From NCBI RefSeq assembly GCF_003857035.1, contig NZ_QGSY01000274.1:1-62894 (forward strand): a stretch of DNA of 62,894 bases, read 5' to 3'. This document shows, in pieces, positions 17,754 to 25,651 of this stretch. Every line of letters starts with the position of its first letter. The first letter of the stretch is position 1. Below the pieces are notes generated by a model. The model searched no databases, had not been told where the DNA came from, and was given only the letters and a program-made list of their open reading frames with translations. The translations under genes and the position numbers were made by a program. Origin of the DNA: Micromonospora arida (GTDB lineage: Bacteria > Actinomycetota > Actinomycetes > Mycobacteriales > Micromonosporaceae).

Positions 17754-17790
17754 CGAACAGCGGGGTACGCGTTATGTGCCCCGCTGTTCG
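17754..17790 (+). terminator. Hairpin between adk and map
   Basis: A perfect 12-bp stem (17754-17765 with 17779-17790) encloses a 13-nt loop, 22 bp before the map start. It has no U-tract. It could attenuate read-through from adk into map. Confidence 0.55.
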
Positions 17791-17811
17791 GCAACGAAAG
17801 GTAACCGCTCC

Positions 17812-18663
17812 ATGCGTCGTCCCCAGCTGGACATCCAGCTGAAGACCCCTGACCAGATCGAGAAGATGCGGGCCGCCGGGCTGGTGGTGGCCGAGGCGCT
17901 GCGCCGGATGCGGGAGGCTGTGGCCCCCGGTGTGAGCACCGCCGATCTGGACGCCATCGCCGAGGCGACCATCCGCGAGGCGGGTGGCGTTCCGTCGTTC
18001 AAGGGCTACCACGGTTTTCCGGCGTCGATCTGCTCCTCGGTCAACGAGCAGGTCGTGCACGCCATCCCGTCGCCGGAGCAGGTGCTCCAGGCCGGTGACC
18101 TGATCTCCATCGACTGCGGCGCGGTGCTGGACGGGTGGCACGGCGACTCCGCGATCACGGTCGGGGTCGGTGACGTCGACCCGGCGCTGCTGAAGATGGC
18201 CGCGGTCGCCGAGGACGCGATGTGGGCCGGCATCGCCGCCGCGGCGCGTGGCGCCGCCAGCGGCAAGGGCCGCCTGACCGACATCTCGCACGCCGTGGAG
18301 ACCGCTGTCCGCAAGGGCGGCCGGTACGGCATCGTCGACGGCTACGGCGGGCACGGCATCGGCACCGAGATGCACCAGGACCCACACGTGCTCAACCACG
18401 GGCGGCCGGGCAAGGGTCCGCGACTGGTCCCTGGGATGGCCCTGGCCATCGAGCCGATGATCACCATGGCGTCCCCGCGTACTGCCGAGTTGGCCGACGG
18501 GTGGACTGTCGTCACCCGGGACGGGTCGGTGGCCGCGCACGTCGAGCACTCGATGGCGCTGCTGCCGGACGGCGTCTGGGTGCTCACCGCGTTCGACGGT
18601 GGCCGGGCGCGCCTGGGCGACCTGGTGACCGCCCGCCAGCCCGCGGCCACGAAAACCTCCTGA
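17812..18663 (+). CDS. map: Methionine aminopeptidase, type I
   Basis: This is the metalloprotease that removes the initiator methionine. The ATG at 17812 gives 283 residues and an MRRPQLDIQLKTPDQIEKMR start; an ATG further upstream lies inside the hairpin. Expected metal ligands are visible: ISIDCGA (Asp), HGDSAITVGVGD (Asp), GHGIGTEMHQDPHV (His), IEPMIT (Glu) and HVEHS (Glu). The NEQVVHAIPS substrate loop is also present. A family A palindromic repeat starts 10 bp after the stop. Confidence 0.95.
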   Translation: MRRPQLDIQLKTPDQIEKMRAAGLVVAEALRRMREAVAPGVSTADLDAIAEATIREAGGVPSFKGYHGFPASICSSVNEQVVHAIPSPEQVLQAGDLISIDCGAVLDGWHGDSAITVGVGDVDPALLKMAAVAEDAMWAGIAAAARGAASGKGRLTDISHAVETAVRKGGRYGIVDGYGGHGIGTEMHQDPHVLNHGRPGKGPRLVPGMALAIEPMITMASPRTAELADGWTVVTRDGSVAAHVEHSMALLPDGVWVLTAFDGGRARLGDLVTARQPAATKTS

Positions 18664-18672
18664 CCTCTTCCG

Positions 18673-18731
18673 TTGATCATGAAGTTGTTGCCCTGACACG
18701 CCGGCCGGGCGGGCGACAAATTCATGATCGA
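18673..18731. repeat. Family A palindromic repeat, copy 1
   Basis: The left arm TTGATCATGAAGTTGTTGCC (18673-18692) pairs with the right arm at 18712-18731 with 17 of 20 matches, around a GC-rich 19-nt centre. A second copy lies at 19355-19403. It sits directly after the map stop and may act as a 3' hairpin. The arms resemble short palindromic repeats I associate with Micromonosporaceae genomes. Confidence 0.7.
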
Positions 18732-18781
18732 CCCGCGTCCGGGGTCGGGCGGGGTGGCGCGACGGTGGCATGCTTGCCGGC

Positions 18782-19333
18782 ATGGACGGGCGCGACGGGA
18801 TACGAGCCGCGGATTCGGACCGTGCGGCGGTGGCCGACCGGTTGCGGGTCGCCCTCGACGAGGGCCGACTTGATCTGCACGAGTACGACGAGCGGTTGCA
18901 GCGGGCCTACGCGGCACGCACGTACGCCGATCTTGAGGCCCTGCTCACCGACCTGCCGCCGGTGACGCCGGCGCAGCGGTCGGGCCTGGCGCCGGTTGCC
19001 GGGCCGACGGTGAGCCTGCTGGGCGACCAACTCGGTCCGGGCCCCAGCAGGGGCGTCACCGCACGCTGGATGGCCGAGGTGTGGTTTCCGTACCTGCGGG
19101 TGATCGCCATCGTGGTGACCATCTGGGCGGTGACGTCGGTGCTCAGCCAAGACCTGCTCTACTTCTGGCCGGCCTGGGTGGCGGGGCCGTGGGGCGCGGT
19201 GCTGGTGGTCCGCACGGTCAGCGGGCTGGCCGCGAAGGAGCCCCAACGCCAGGCCGTCAAGCGCCAACGTCGCCGAGAGCGCAAGCAGGCAAAGCGCGCC
19301 CTCAAAACGGACGACCAGCCCCCAGCCTCCTGA
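18782..19333 (+). CDS. DUF1707 domain membrane protein
   Basis: A 183-residue protein from ATG 18782 (an ATG four codons earlier is possible). Residues 4-55 carry the DUF1707 pattern: R-AADSDRAAVADRLRVALDEG, LDLHEYDERLQRAYAARTYADL, LLTDLP. This N-terminal domain of unknown function is common in actinobacteria and usually sits before membrane helices. Two hydrophobic helices follow (about 103-122 and 130-148), then a very basic tail (KRQRRRERKQAKRALK). It sits inside the otherwise conserved map-infA interval, with a family A repeat on each side, so it may be an insertion. Function unknown. Confidence 0.8.
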   Translation: MDGRDGIRAADSDRAAVADRLRVALDEGRLDLHEYDERLQRAYAARTYADLEALLTDLPPVTPAQRSGLAPVAGPTVSLLGDQLGPGPSRGVTARWMAEVWFPYLRVIAIVVTIWAVTSVLSQDLLYFWPAWVAGPWGAVLVVRTVSGLAAKEPQRQAVKRQRRRERKQAKRALKTDDQPPAS

Positions 19334-19354
19334 ACCACCCCGCCTACCCGTTCG

Positions 19355-19403
19355 GTGATCATGAAGTTGATGCCGCCGTCGTGGCACCAACGTCATGATC
19401 AAC
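19355..19403. repeat. Family A palindromic repeat, copy 2
   Basis: GTGATCATGAAGTTGATGCC (19355-19374) pairs with 19383-19403 (18 of 21 matches) across a short centre. It starts 21 bp after the DUF1707 stop and shares the GATCATGA-GTTG core with copy 1. Confidence 0.7.
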
Positions 19404-19456
19404 AGGGCTGGCGGTGGGGTCGATTGGGGCGACGCGCGGGTTGGTGGGTGGTCGGT

Positions 19457-19486
19457 TTGGCGGGGGACTGCAGGCCGGCGTACACT
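19457..19486 (+). promoter_or_regulatory. Candidate promoter of the infA-rplQ operon
   Basis: TTGGCG (19457-19462), an 18-bp spacer and TACACT (19481-19486) are a fair vegetative promoter, starting near 19493. The remaining sequence to infA (to 19640) is leader with an AT-richer patch around 19568-19598; no further element was recognised. Confidence 0.5.
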
Positions 19487-19640
19487 TTCAGATCGGCGCA
19501 CAGCGTCCACTCCGGCATGCCCACCCTGCGCTTCGGTGGGAGCTGGAGCCGCGGCTGGCGCGGGCTTCTGATTCTGATCAGATTTCCGTGTAAGACGTTG
19601 TGGGCCGCCCGGAGCAATCGACGTCAGGACAGCGGAGGAC

Positions 19641-19862
19641 ATGCCGAAAAAAGACGGAGCCATTGAGATCGAGGGTCGGGTCATCGAGCCCCTGCCGAAC
19701 GCCATGTTCCGGGTGGAGCTCGCGAACGGCCACAAGGTGTTGGCTCACATCAGCGGCAAGATGCGGCAGCACTACATCCGCATCCTTCCGGAGGACCGGG
19801 TCGTCGTCGAACTTTCGCCGTACGACCTGACCCGCGGGCGCATCGTCTACCGCTACAAGTAG
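19641..19862 (+). CDS. infA: Translation initiation factor IF-1
   Basis: IF-1 is a single OB-fold protein that binds the 30S A site and assists IF-2 and IF-3. It is 73 residues, the usual length. MPKKDGAIEIEGRVIEPLPN and HISGKMRQHYIRILPEDRV are family hallmarks. It starts the alpha-type operon (infA-rpmJ-rpsM-rpsK-rpsD-rpoA-rplQ). Confidence 0.97.
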   Translation: MPKKDGAIEIEGRVIEPLPNAMFRVELANGHKVLAHISGKMRQHYIRILPEDRVVVELSPYDLTRGRIVYRYK

Positions 19863-19953
19863 TCCTGACGACGGCCGGGAAGTCCCGTGTCCGTCTTCGA
19901 CGTCCGGTGTCGCGCGCAGCGCGTAGCCGGGCCAGATGGGAAGTAAGGCAACC

Positions 19954-20067
19954 GTGAAGGTCAAGCCGAGCGTCAAGAGGATCTGCAACAAGTGCCGGGT
20001 TATCCGCCGGCACGGCCGGGTCATGGTCATCTGCAGCGACCCGCGCCACAAGCAGCGCCAGGGCTGA
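19954..20067 (+). CDS. rpmJ: 50S ribosomal protein L36, zinc-binding form
   Basis: A GTG start gives a 37-residue protein, MKVKPSVKRICNKC at the N-terminus and RHKQRQG at the end. L36 is the smallest 50S protein. Cys11, Cys14, Cys27 and His32 make the zinc site, so this is the zinc-containing form. It sits in its standard place between infA and rpsM. The ribosome binding site is weak (GGGAAGTAAGG, 19938-19948). Confidence 0.95.
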   Translation: MKVKPSVKRICNKCRVIRRHGRVMVICSDPRHKQRQG

Positions 20068-20223
20068 CTCAGCCCGTCCGGCCGGAGCACGGCCGGGTGG
20101 CGTTGGTCCAGGCAGATCCTCAGCGACACACACATCACACATGCTCGTCCCAGCCGCGAGCGGTACGCCAGACGTACCTCTGCGTGGCTGACCCCCGGTC
20201 GGAGGCCGGGGCCCGCTCGGGCA

Positions 20224-20241
20224 GCGACCGATCCCGGTCGC
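20224..20241 (+). terminator. Hairpin in the rpmJ-rpsM gap
   Basis: A perfect 7-bp stem with loop AUCC (20224-20230 with 20235-20241) lies in a 266-bp gap. A weaker CCCCGG/CCGGGG stem lies just before it (about 20192-20210). The gap is unusually long for this operon and may hold an internal promoter or S4/S13 control site; nothing further is recognisable. Confidence 0.4.
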
Positions 20242-20333
20242 CGGCGCTCACCGCGTCGGAAGGACGGGACGGCCGGTAGCGGGGTGGGACGGGTCCACAC
20301 CTCCGCCACACATCACGAGGAGTACGCCCGCAC

Positions 20334-20714
20334 ATGGCACGTCTAGTCGGCGTGGATCTCCCCCGCGAAAAGCGGTTGGAGATCGCGCTCACCTACATCT
20401 TCGGGGTCGGTCGCACCCGCGCCCTGGAGACACTCGCCGCCACCGGCATCTCGCCGGACAAGCGCGCTCGGGACCTCACGGACGAGGAGCTCGTGCAGCT
20501 CCGCGACCACATCGAGGGCAACTACAAGGTTGAAGGCGACCTGCGCCGCGAGGTCGCCGCTGACATCCGCCGCAAGGTTGAGATCGGCTGCTACGCCGGC
20601 ATCCGGCACCGCCGGGGCCTGCCCGTGCGTGGCCAGCGGACCAAGACCAATGCCCGGACCCGCAAGGGCCCGAAGCGGACCGTCGCCGGCAAGAAGAAGC
20701 CCGGCAAGAAGTAG
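20334..20714 (+). CDS. rpsM: 30S ribosomal protein S13
   Basis: S13 lies in the 30S head and forms bridges B1a and B1b with L5. It is 126 residues. The ARLVGVDLPREKRLEIALTY start, the helix-two-turn-helix, and the basic C-terminus (RTKTNARTRKGPKRTVAGKK) that reaches the P site are all present. The ribosome binding site CACGAGGAG is 14 bp upstream. Confidence 0.96.
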   Translation: MARLVGVDLPREKRLEIALTYIFGVGRTRALETLAATGISPDKRARDLTDEELVQLRDHIEGNYKVEGDLRREVAADIRRKVEIGCYAGIRHRRGLPVRGQRTKTNARTRKGPKRTVAGKKKPGKK

Positions 20715-20801
20715 TTCTTAACCGGATGACGGGGTCGGCCGCCGCCGAGGTGGGTCAGGCCGCAACCCAATCCGGAAAGTCAACTAGGAGCGCACAGACT
20801 T

Positions 20802-21209
20802 ATGCCACCGAAGGCTCGTGCCGGAGCCGCTGTAAAGAAGGTCCGGCGCAAGGAACGCAAGAACGTCGCCCACGGGCAGGCGCACATCAAGAGCACGTTC
20901 AACAACACCATCGTGTCCATCACGGACCCGACCGGTGCGGTCATCTCCTGGGCCTCCGCTGGCCAGGTCGGCTTCAAGGGCTCCCGCAAGTCGACTCCGT
21001 TCGCTGCGCAGCTGGCCGCCGAGGCTGCCGCGCGTCGCGCCATGGAGCACGGCATGCGCAAGGTCGACGTGTTCGTCAAGGGCCCCGGCTCCGGCCGGGA
21101 AACCGCCATCCGTTCGCTGCAGGCCGTGGGCCTCGAGGTCGGGCAGATCGCCGACGTCACCCCGCAGCCGCACAACGGATGCCGTCCGCCGAAGCGTCGC
21201 CGGGTCTGA
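20802..21209 (+). CDS. rpsK: 30S ribosomal protein S11
   Basis: S11 forms the platform of the 30S subunit and contacts E-site mRNA. It is 135 residues. The GQAHIKSTFNNTIVSITDP core and the C-terminal TPQPHNGCRPPKRRRV are diagnostic. It lies 87 bp after rpsM, with an ACTAGGAGCG ribosome binding site. Confidence 0.96.
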   Translation: MPPKARAGAAVKKVRRKERKNVAHGQAHIKSTFNNTIVSITDPTGAVISWASAGQVGFKGSRKSTPFAAQLAAEAAARRAMEHGMRKVDVFVKGPGSGRETAIRSLQAVGLEVGQIADVTPQPHNGCRPPKRRRV

Positions 21210-21222
21210 GAGGTAGAGAGAG

Positions 21223-21849
21223 ATGGCTCGTTACACCGGTGCAGACTGCCGCCGTTGCCGGCGGGAGAAGATGAAGCTGTTCCTCAAGGGCAGCAAGTGC
21301 GATGGTCCGAAGTGCCCGTTCGAGTCCCGGCCGTTCCCGCCCGGGCAGCACGGCCGCGGCCGCACCAAGGAGACGGAGTACCTGCTCCAGCTCCGTGAGA
21401 AGCAGAAGGCCCGCCGGGTTTACGGCGTGCTGGAGAAGCAGTTCCGCGGTTACTACGAGGAAGCCGTTGGCAAGCAGGCCAAGACCGGTGAGGTCCTCCT
21501 GCAGATCCTCGAGTCGCGGCTCGACAACGTCGTTTACCGGGCCGGCTACGCCCACTCGCGGGACATGGCCCGCCAGCTGGTCAAGCACGGTCACTTCACG
21601 GTGAACGGCAAGAAGGTCGACATCCCGTCGTACCGCGTCAAGGAGCACGACATCATCGAGGTTCGGGGCAAGAGCAAGGAGCTCACCCCGTTCATCGTCG
21701 CGCAGGCTCAGGCCGGCTCGAAGACGGTTCCGGCGTGGCTTGAGGCCATCCCGAGCCAGATGAAGGTGCTCGTGCACTCCCTCCCGGCCCGGCAGGTCAT
21801 CGACACGCAGGTCCAGGAGCAGTTGATCGTCGAGCTCTACTCCAAGTAG
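21223..21849 (+). CDS. rpsD: 30S ribosomal protein S4, zinc-binding form
   Basis: S4 nucleates assembly of the 30S body and is the autorepressor of the alpha operon in E. coli. It is 208 residues. Cys9, Cys12, Cys26 and Cys31 (CRRC, then KCDGPKC) form an N-terminal zinc site, as in zinc-containing S4 of many Gram-positive bacteria. The S4 RNA-binding domain starts near LDNVVYRAGYAHSRDMARQ. A long UUCG hairpin follows the stop. Confidence 0.96.
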   Translation: MARYTGADCRRCRREKMKLFLKGSKCDGPKCPFESRPFPPGQHGRGRTKETEYLLQLREKQKARRVYGVLEKQFRGYYEEAVGKQAKTGEVLLQILESRLDNVVYRAGYAHSRDMARQLVKHGHFTVNGKKVDIPSYRVKEHDIIEVRGKSKELTPFIVAQAQAGSKTVPAWLEAIPSQMKVLVHSLPARQVIDTQVQEQLIVELYSK

Positions 21850-21861
21850 TCCGAGCTCGTT

Positions 21862-21891
21862 CGGTGGCCCGCCCTTCGGGGCGGGCCACCG
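21862..21891 (+). terminator. C(UUCG)G hairpin between rpsD and rpoA
   Basis: A perfect 13-bp GC-rich stem (21862-21874 with 21879-21891) is capped by UUCG, 12 bp after the rpsD stop. There is no clear U-tract (a GTTTGTG follows at 21897). It may set the ratio of S4 to RNA polymerase alpha by partial termination or processing. Confidence 0.65.
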
Positions 21892-21947
21892 GAACAGTTT
21901 GTGTCGTGGGCGTCAAATAGCGGGCGCCCCGGAAGAGAAGAGAAAAG

Positions 21948-22970
21948 ATGCTCATCAGCCAGCGACCCTCCCTCTCCGAGGAGTCGATCAACGAGACTCG
22001 GTCCCGGTTCGCCATCGAGCCGCTGGAGCCGGGCTTCGGCTACACCCTGGGTAACTCGCTGCGGCGTACGCTGCTGTCGTCGATCCCGGGCGCGGCCGTC
22101 ACCTCGATCAAGATCGACGGTGTGCTGCACGAGTTCACCACGATCCCCGGTGTCAAGGAGGACGTGGTCGAGCTCGTCATGAACATCAAGGAGCTGTGCG
22201 TCAGCTCCGAGCACGACGAGCCGGTCAGCATGTACCTGCGTAAGCAGGGCCCGGGCGACGTGACCGCGGGCGACATCCAGCCGCCGGCCGGCGTCTCGGT
22301 GCACAACCCGGATCTCAAGCTCGCCACCCTGAACGGCAAGGGCCGGCTCGACATGGAGCTGACCGTCGAGCGGGGCCGGGGCTACGTGACGGCGGCGCAG
22401 AACAAGCAGTCCGGTGCCGAGATCGGCCGGATCCCGGTCGACTCGATCTACTCGCCGGTGCTGAAGGTGACCTACCGCGTCGAGGCGACCCGTGTCGAGC
22501 AGCGCACCGACTTCGACCGGTTGATCATCGACGTCGAGACCAAGCCGTCGATGGGTCCGCGTACCGCGCTGGCCTCCGCCGGTTCGACGCTGGTGGAGCT
22601 GTTCGGGCTCGCCCGGGAGCTGGACGAGACCGCCGAGGGCATCGACATCGGGCCGTCCCCGCAGGACGCCCAGCTGGCGGCGGACCTCGCTCTGCCGATC
22701 GAGGAGCTGGACCTCACCGTCCGCTCCTACAACTGCCTCAAGCGCGAGGGCATCAACTCCGTTGGTGAGCTCATCGGGCGTACCGAGGCCGACCTCCTCG
22801 ACATTCGCAACTTCGGTCAGAAGTCGATCGACGAGGTCAAGATGAAGCTCGCCGGGATGGGTCTCGGGCTGAAGGACTCGGCTCCGAACTTCGACCCGGC
22901 GCACGTCGTGGACACCTTCGGCGAGGCCGACTACGACACCGACGACTACCGCGAGACCGAGCAGCTCTAG
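21948..22970 (+). CDS. rpoA: RNA polymerase subunit alpha
   Basis: This is the assembly platform of RNA polymerase. It is 340 residues. The N-terminal dimerisation domain carries FAIEPLEPGFGYTLGNSLRR near residue 25. The C-terminal domain (about 245-320) contains the DNA-binding RSYNCLKREGINSVGELI and LLDIRNFGQKSIDEVK helices. A linker of acidic residues precedes it. The start ATG follows a GAAGAGAAGAGAA purine stretch. Confidence 0.97.
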   Translation: MLISQRPSLSEESINETRSRFAIEPLEPGFGYTLGNSLRRTLLSSIPGAAVTSIKIDGVLHEFTTIPGVKEDVVELVMNIKELCVSSEHDEPVSMYLRKQGPGDVTAGDIQPPAGVSVHNPDLKLATLNGKGRLDMELTVERGRGYVTAAQNKQSGAEIGRIPVDSIYSPVLKVTYRVEATRVEQRTDFDRLIIDVETKPSMGPRTALASAGSTLVELFGLARELDETAEGIDIGPSPQDAQLAADLALPIEELDLTVRSYNCLKREGINSVGELIGRTEADLLDIRNFGQKSIDEVKMKLAGMGLGLKDSAPNFDPAHVVDTFGEADYDTDDYRETEQL

Positions 22971-23004
22971 TCCGCGCTGCCGCCACAACTGAGGAGCACC
23001 AAAA

Positions 23005-23562
23005 ATGCCCACGCCCACCAAGGGCCCCCGCCTCGGCGGCAGCCCCTCGCACGAGCGGCTGATGCTGGCCAACCTGGCGACCGCGCTGTTCCAGCACGGG
23101 AAGATCCAGACCACCGAGACGAAGGCCCGGCGGCTGCGCCCGCTGGCCGAGCAGCTCATCACCAAGGCCAAGCGCGGTGACCTCGCCTCGCGGCGTCGGG
23201 TGCTGGGTGTCGTCAAGGACAAGGACGTGGTCTACGCCCTGTTCGACCAGATCGCGCCCCGGTACTCCAACCGCCCCGGCGGTTACACCCGGATCGTGAA
23301 GACCGGTCCGCGCAAGGGTGACAACGCGCCGATGGCCATCATCGAGCTGGTGGAGGAGCTTCAGGTCGCCGAGCCGAAGGTGAACAAGAAGACCGCCGCC
23401 CGCAAGGCCGCCCAGCAGGACAAGGTCGAGGCGCTCGCCCCGGCCGACGAGGCCCCGAAGTCGGCTCCGGCCGACCAGGACTCCGAGGCGCCGGTGTCGG
23501 CGTCCGGTGACACCGACGCCGCCCGCGAGGACAGCGACGAGGCCACCGAGAACAAGGCCTGA
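23005..23562 (+). CDS. rplQ: 50S ribosomal protein L17 with acidic tail
   Basis: L17 lies near the tunnel exit. The first 120 residues match the family (GPRLGGSPSHERLMLANL, QIAPRYSNRPGGYTRI, GDNAPMAIIELVE). A further 60 residues, Ala/Asp/Glu-rich and probably disordered, make a total of 185 against about 120-130 in most bacteria; such tails recur in actinomycetes. It is the last ribosomal gene of the cluster and is followed by a strong hairpin. Confidence 0.95.
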   Translation: MPTPTKGPRLGGSPSHERLMLANLATALFQHGKIQTTETKARRLRPLAEQLITKAKRGDLASRRRVLGVVKDKDVVYALFDQIAPRYSNRPGGYTRIVKTGPRKGDNAPMAIIELVEELQVAEPKVNKKTAARKAAQQDKVEALAPADEAPKSAPADQDSEAPVSASGDTDAAREDSDEATENKA

Positions 23563-23573
23563 TCAAGGGCATC

Positions 23574-23610
23574 GTCGGGCCCGGCACCCCATCGGGGTGC
23601 CGGGCCCGAC
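23574..23610 (+). terminator. 17-bp perfect hairpin after rplQ
   Basis: A perfect 17-bp stem (23574-23590 with 23594-23610) with an AUC loop starts 12 bp after the stop. There is no U-tract. It is the best candidate for the end of the alpha operon, although truA begins only 20 bp later and may be reached by read-through. Confidence 0.7.
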
Positions 23611-23629
23611 CCGTAACAGGAGGTACGAG

Positions 23630-24460
23630 GTGGACGAGCGGATCCGGCTGCGGCTGGACGTCTCGTACGACGGCACCGACTTCTCCGGCTGGGCAGCCCA
23701 GCCGACCAGGCGCACCGTCGCGGGGGTGCTCGTCGAGACCCTGGACCTGGTCCTGGGCGCCGGTACGGCCACCGGGCTGACGGTGGCCGGGCGGACCGAC
23801 GCGGGAGTGCACGCCACGGGGCAGGTGTGCCACGTGGACCTGCCCGTGGACGTGTGGCGGCAGCACGAGGGACGGCTGCTGCGTCGCCTGGCCCGGCTGC
23901 TCCCCACCGACGTGCGGGTACGGGCGATGACCGAGGTACCGGCCGACTTCGACGCCCGGTTCTCGGCCACCTTCCGGCGCTACGAGTACCGGGTCACCGA
24001 CGCGCCCTTCGGTGCCGAGCCGTTGCGCCGCCACGAGGTGCTGGCCTGGCCGAAGCCGTTGGAACTGGCCGCGCTGAACGCCGCCGCGACCGGGCTGGTG
24101 GGGGAGCACGACTTCGCCGCGTACTGCCGGCGCAAGGAGCACGCGACCACGCTGCGCGAGGTGACCCGGCTGGACTGGCGGCGCGACCCGGACGGCATCC
24201 TGGTCGCCACCGTGCAGGCCGACGCGTTCTGTCAGGCGATGGTGCGCAGCCTGGTGGGAGCCATGCTGGTGGCCGGGGACGGCCGCCGTCCGGTCGAGTG
24301 GCCGGGCACCCTGCTCACTCAGCGGGAGCGGTCCAGCGAGGTGACCGTGGCCCCCGCGCGCGGGCTGACCCTGGTCGCCGTCGGCTACCCGGCGGATCCG
24401 GCCGAGTACGCCCACCGCGCCACCCTCACCCGCCGGTTGCGGGTCCCGATCGAGGGTTGA
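23630..24460 (+). CDS. truA: tRNA pseudouridine synthase A
   Basis: TruA makes pseudouridine at positions 38-40 of tRNA anticodon arms. I choose GTG 23630, six bases after a perfect AGGAGG (23618-23623); this gives 276 residues starting M-D-E-R-IRLRLDVSYDGTDFSGWA. The catalytic Asp lies in GRTDAGVHATGQV near residue 55. The KEHATTLREV and ALVGAMLV-like C-terminal motifs are conserved. It commonly follows rplQ in actinobacteria. Confidence 0.95.
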   Translation: MDERIRLRLDVSYDGTDFSGWAAQPTRRTVAGVLVETLDLVLGAGTATGLTVAGRTDAGVHATGQVCHVDLPVDVWRQHEGRLLRRLARLLPTDVRVRAMTEVPADFDARFSATFRRYEYRVTDAPFGAEPLRRHEVLAWPKPLELAALNAAATGLVGEHDFAAYCRRKEHATTLREVTRLDWRRDPDGILVATVQADAFCQAMVRSLVGAMLVAGDGRRPVEWPGTLLTQRERSSEVTVAPARGLTLVAVGYPADPAEYAHRATLTRRLRVPIEG

Positions 24461-24472
24461 CCGTCCGCGGGG

Positions 24473-25570
24473 TCAGTCGCCCGGCAGATCGCCCTGGTTG
24501 GCGTTGCTGCCGGTAGGTCCCGTCGTCGGTTGCGCGGCGGTGCCACCGTCGGCCCGGCTCTGCAGTACGCCCCGGCTGAGGTGCAGCTCGATCATGTCGA
24601 ACAGGATCTCGCGGACCTTGGCGTCACCCGCCTTGACCGCCGCCCCGTCCTTGCGGACCACCAGCGCGTACGCCAGGTAGTGGCCACGGACCTGCCAGCC
24701 GACGCGTGACGGAGCGCGGGCCAGGACATCGGTGCCGTCGGCGTCGTCGGCGGTGAGGCCACGGAAGCGGCCCTGCCGCTCGTCGAGCAGTTGCCGGAGC
24801 CGGTCTCGGGCTCGTTCCGCGCTGACCTTGTCGGTGAGGTTGAACAGGCCGGCGGTGACCAGGTGGCTGTCGTCGGGCGTGCTCAGCGTGGCCCGGACGA
24901 CCTGGTTGCAGCCGAGCCGGACCAGCAGGTCGGCCACCTCGTCGGTGGCGGCGACGGCGCAACTGCCGCTGGACTGTGTCTTGAGCACCTGGTAGCTCGG
25001 CTGGCCGTCGGTGAGCTTCAGTTCCTTGCCGGGGAAGAGTTCCTTGGCGGTGAGCGGGGCCTGGTCGGTGTCCCGGGAGTCGAGGGCCAGCCGTTCCGGC
25101 GGTGCCGACGTCGGGGCGGCGTTCGGCTGGTACGTCGGGTTGCTCTGTGGCTGCTCGTTGCGGTCGATGAGCAACGCGGCGGCGCCGAGACCGCAGAGGG
25201 CGAGCAGCACCAGGACGGCTGCCCCGCCGATCAGTACCTGCCACAGTCGACCGCCGCCGCGCCGGGTGGGCGGCTCCGCCGACGTCGCCGAGGTGTAGAT
25301 CTGGCTGCGCGGCGGGGCGGGCGGGATGTCGGCACGTGTCGGCAGTGGCTGCGACGCAACGGCACGAGCCGGCGCTGGCTGCGACGAGGGCAGCGAGAGC
25401 TGGTTCGGCCGGGGCAGCGACGGCGTGGGGAAGCGCGACGGAGAGGGCCCGGCCGCCGGGGGCGGACCGGCGCCGAGCACCGACAGGTCGGACCCGGGCT
25501 CCGGGTACTCCTCGAAAGCGTCCTCATCGGACTGGTACCGATACACCATGTCGCCCAGAGTAGGAGGCAT
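24473..25570 (-). CDS. Membrane-anchored protein with Pro-rich cytoplasmic head
   Basis: I do not recognise the family. The ATG at 25570 (with an AAAGGGA site) gives 365 residues; an ATG seven codons in (25549) is possible. Residues 1-105 are acidic then Pro/Ser/Ala-rich. One hydrophobic helix lies near 110-134, followed by an extracytoplasmic domain of about 230 residues with two close cysteines (SGSCAVAATDEVADLLVRLGC) that could form a disulfide. The tail is Gly/Thr/Asn-rich. It converges on truA with a 12-bp gap and diverges from the methyltransferase gene. Confidence 0.7.
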   Translation of the reverse strand: MPPTLGDMVYRYQSDEDAFEEYPEPGSDLSVLGAGPPPAAGPSPSRFPTPSLPRPNQLSLPSSQPAPARAVASQPLPTRADIPPAPPRSQIYTSATSAEPPTRRGGGRLWQVLIGGAAVLVLLALCGLGAAALLIDRNEQPQSNPTYQPNAAPTSAPPERLALDSRDTDQAPLTAKELFPGKELKLTDGQPSYQVLKTQSSGSCAVAATDEVADLLVRLGCNQVVRATLSTPDDSHLVTAGLFNLTDKVSAERARDRLRQLLDERQGRFRGLTADDADGTDVLARAPSRVGWQVRGHYLAYALVVRKDGAAVKAGDAKVREILFDMIELHLSRGVLQSRADGGTAAQPTTGPTGSNANQGDLPGD

Positions 25571-25651
25571 TGTCCCTTTAGGGGGTAATATCCGGGAAAT
25601 GTGCGTGTGGGCCGTGTCAGGTCCGCCCCGGACCGGTGCGAGAATTACCGG

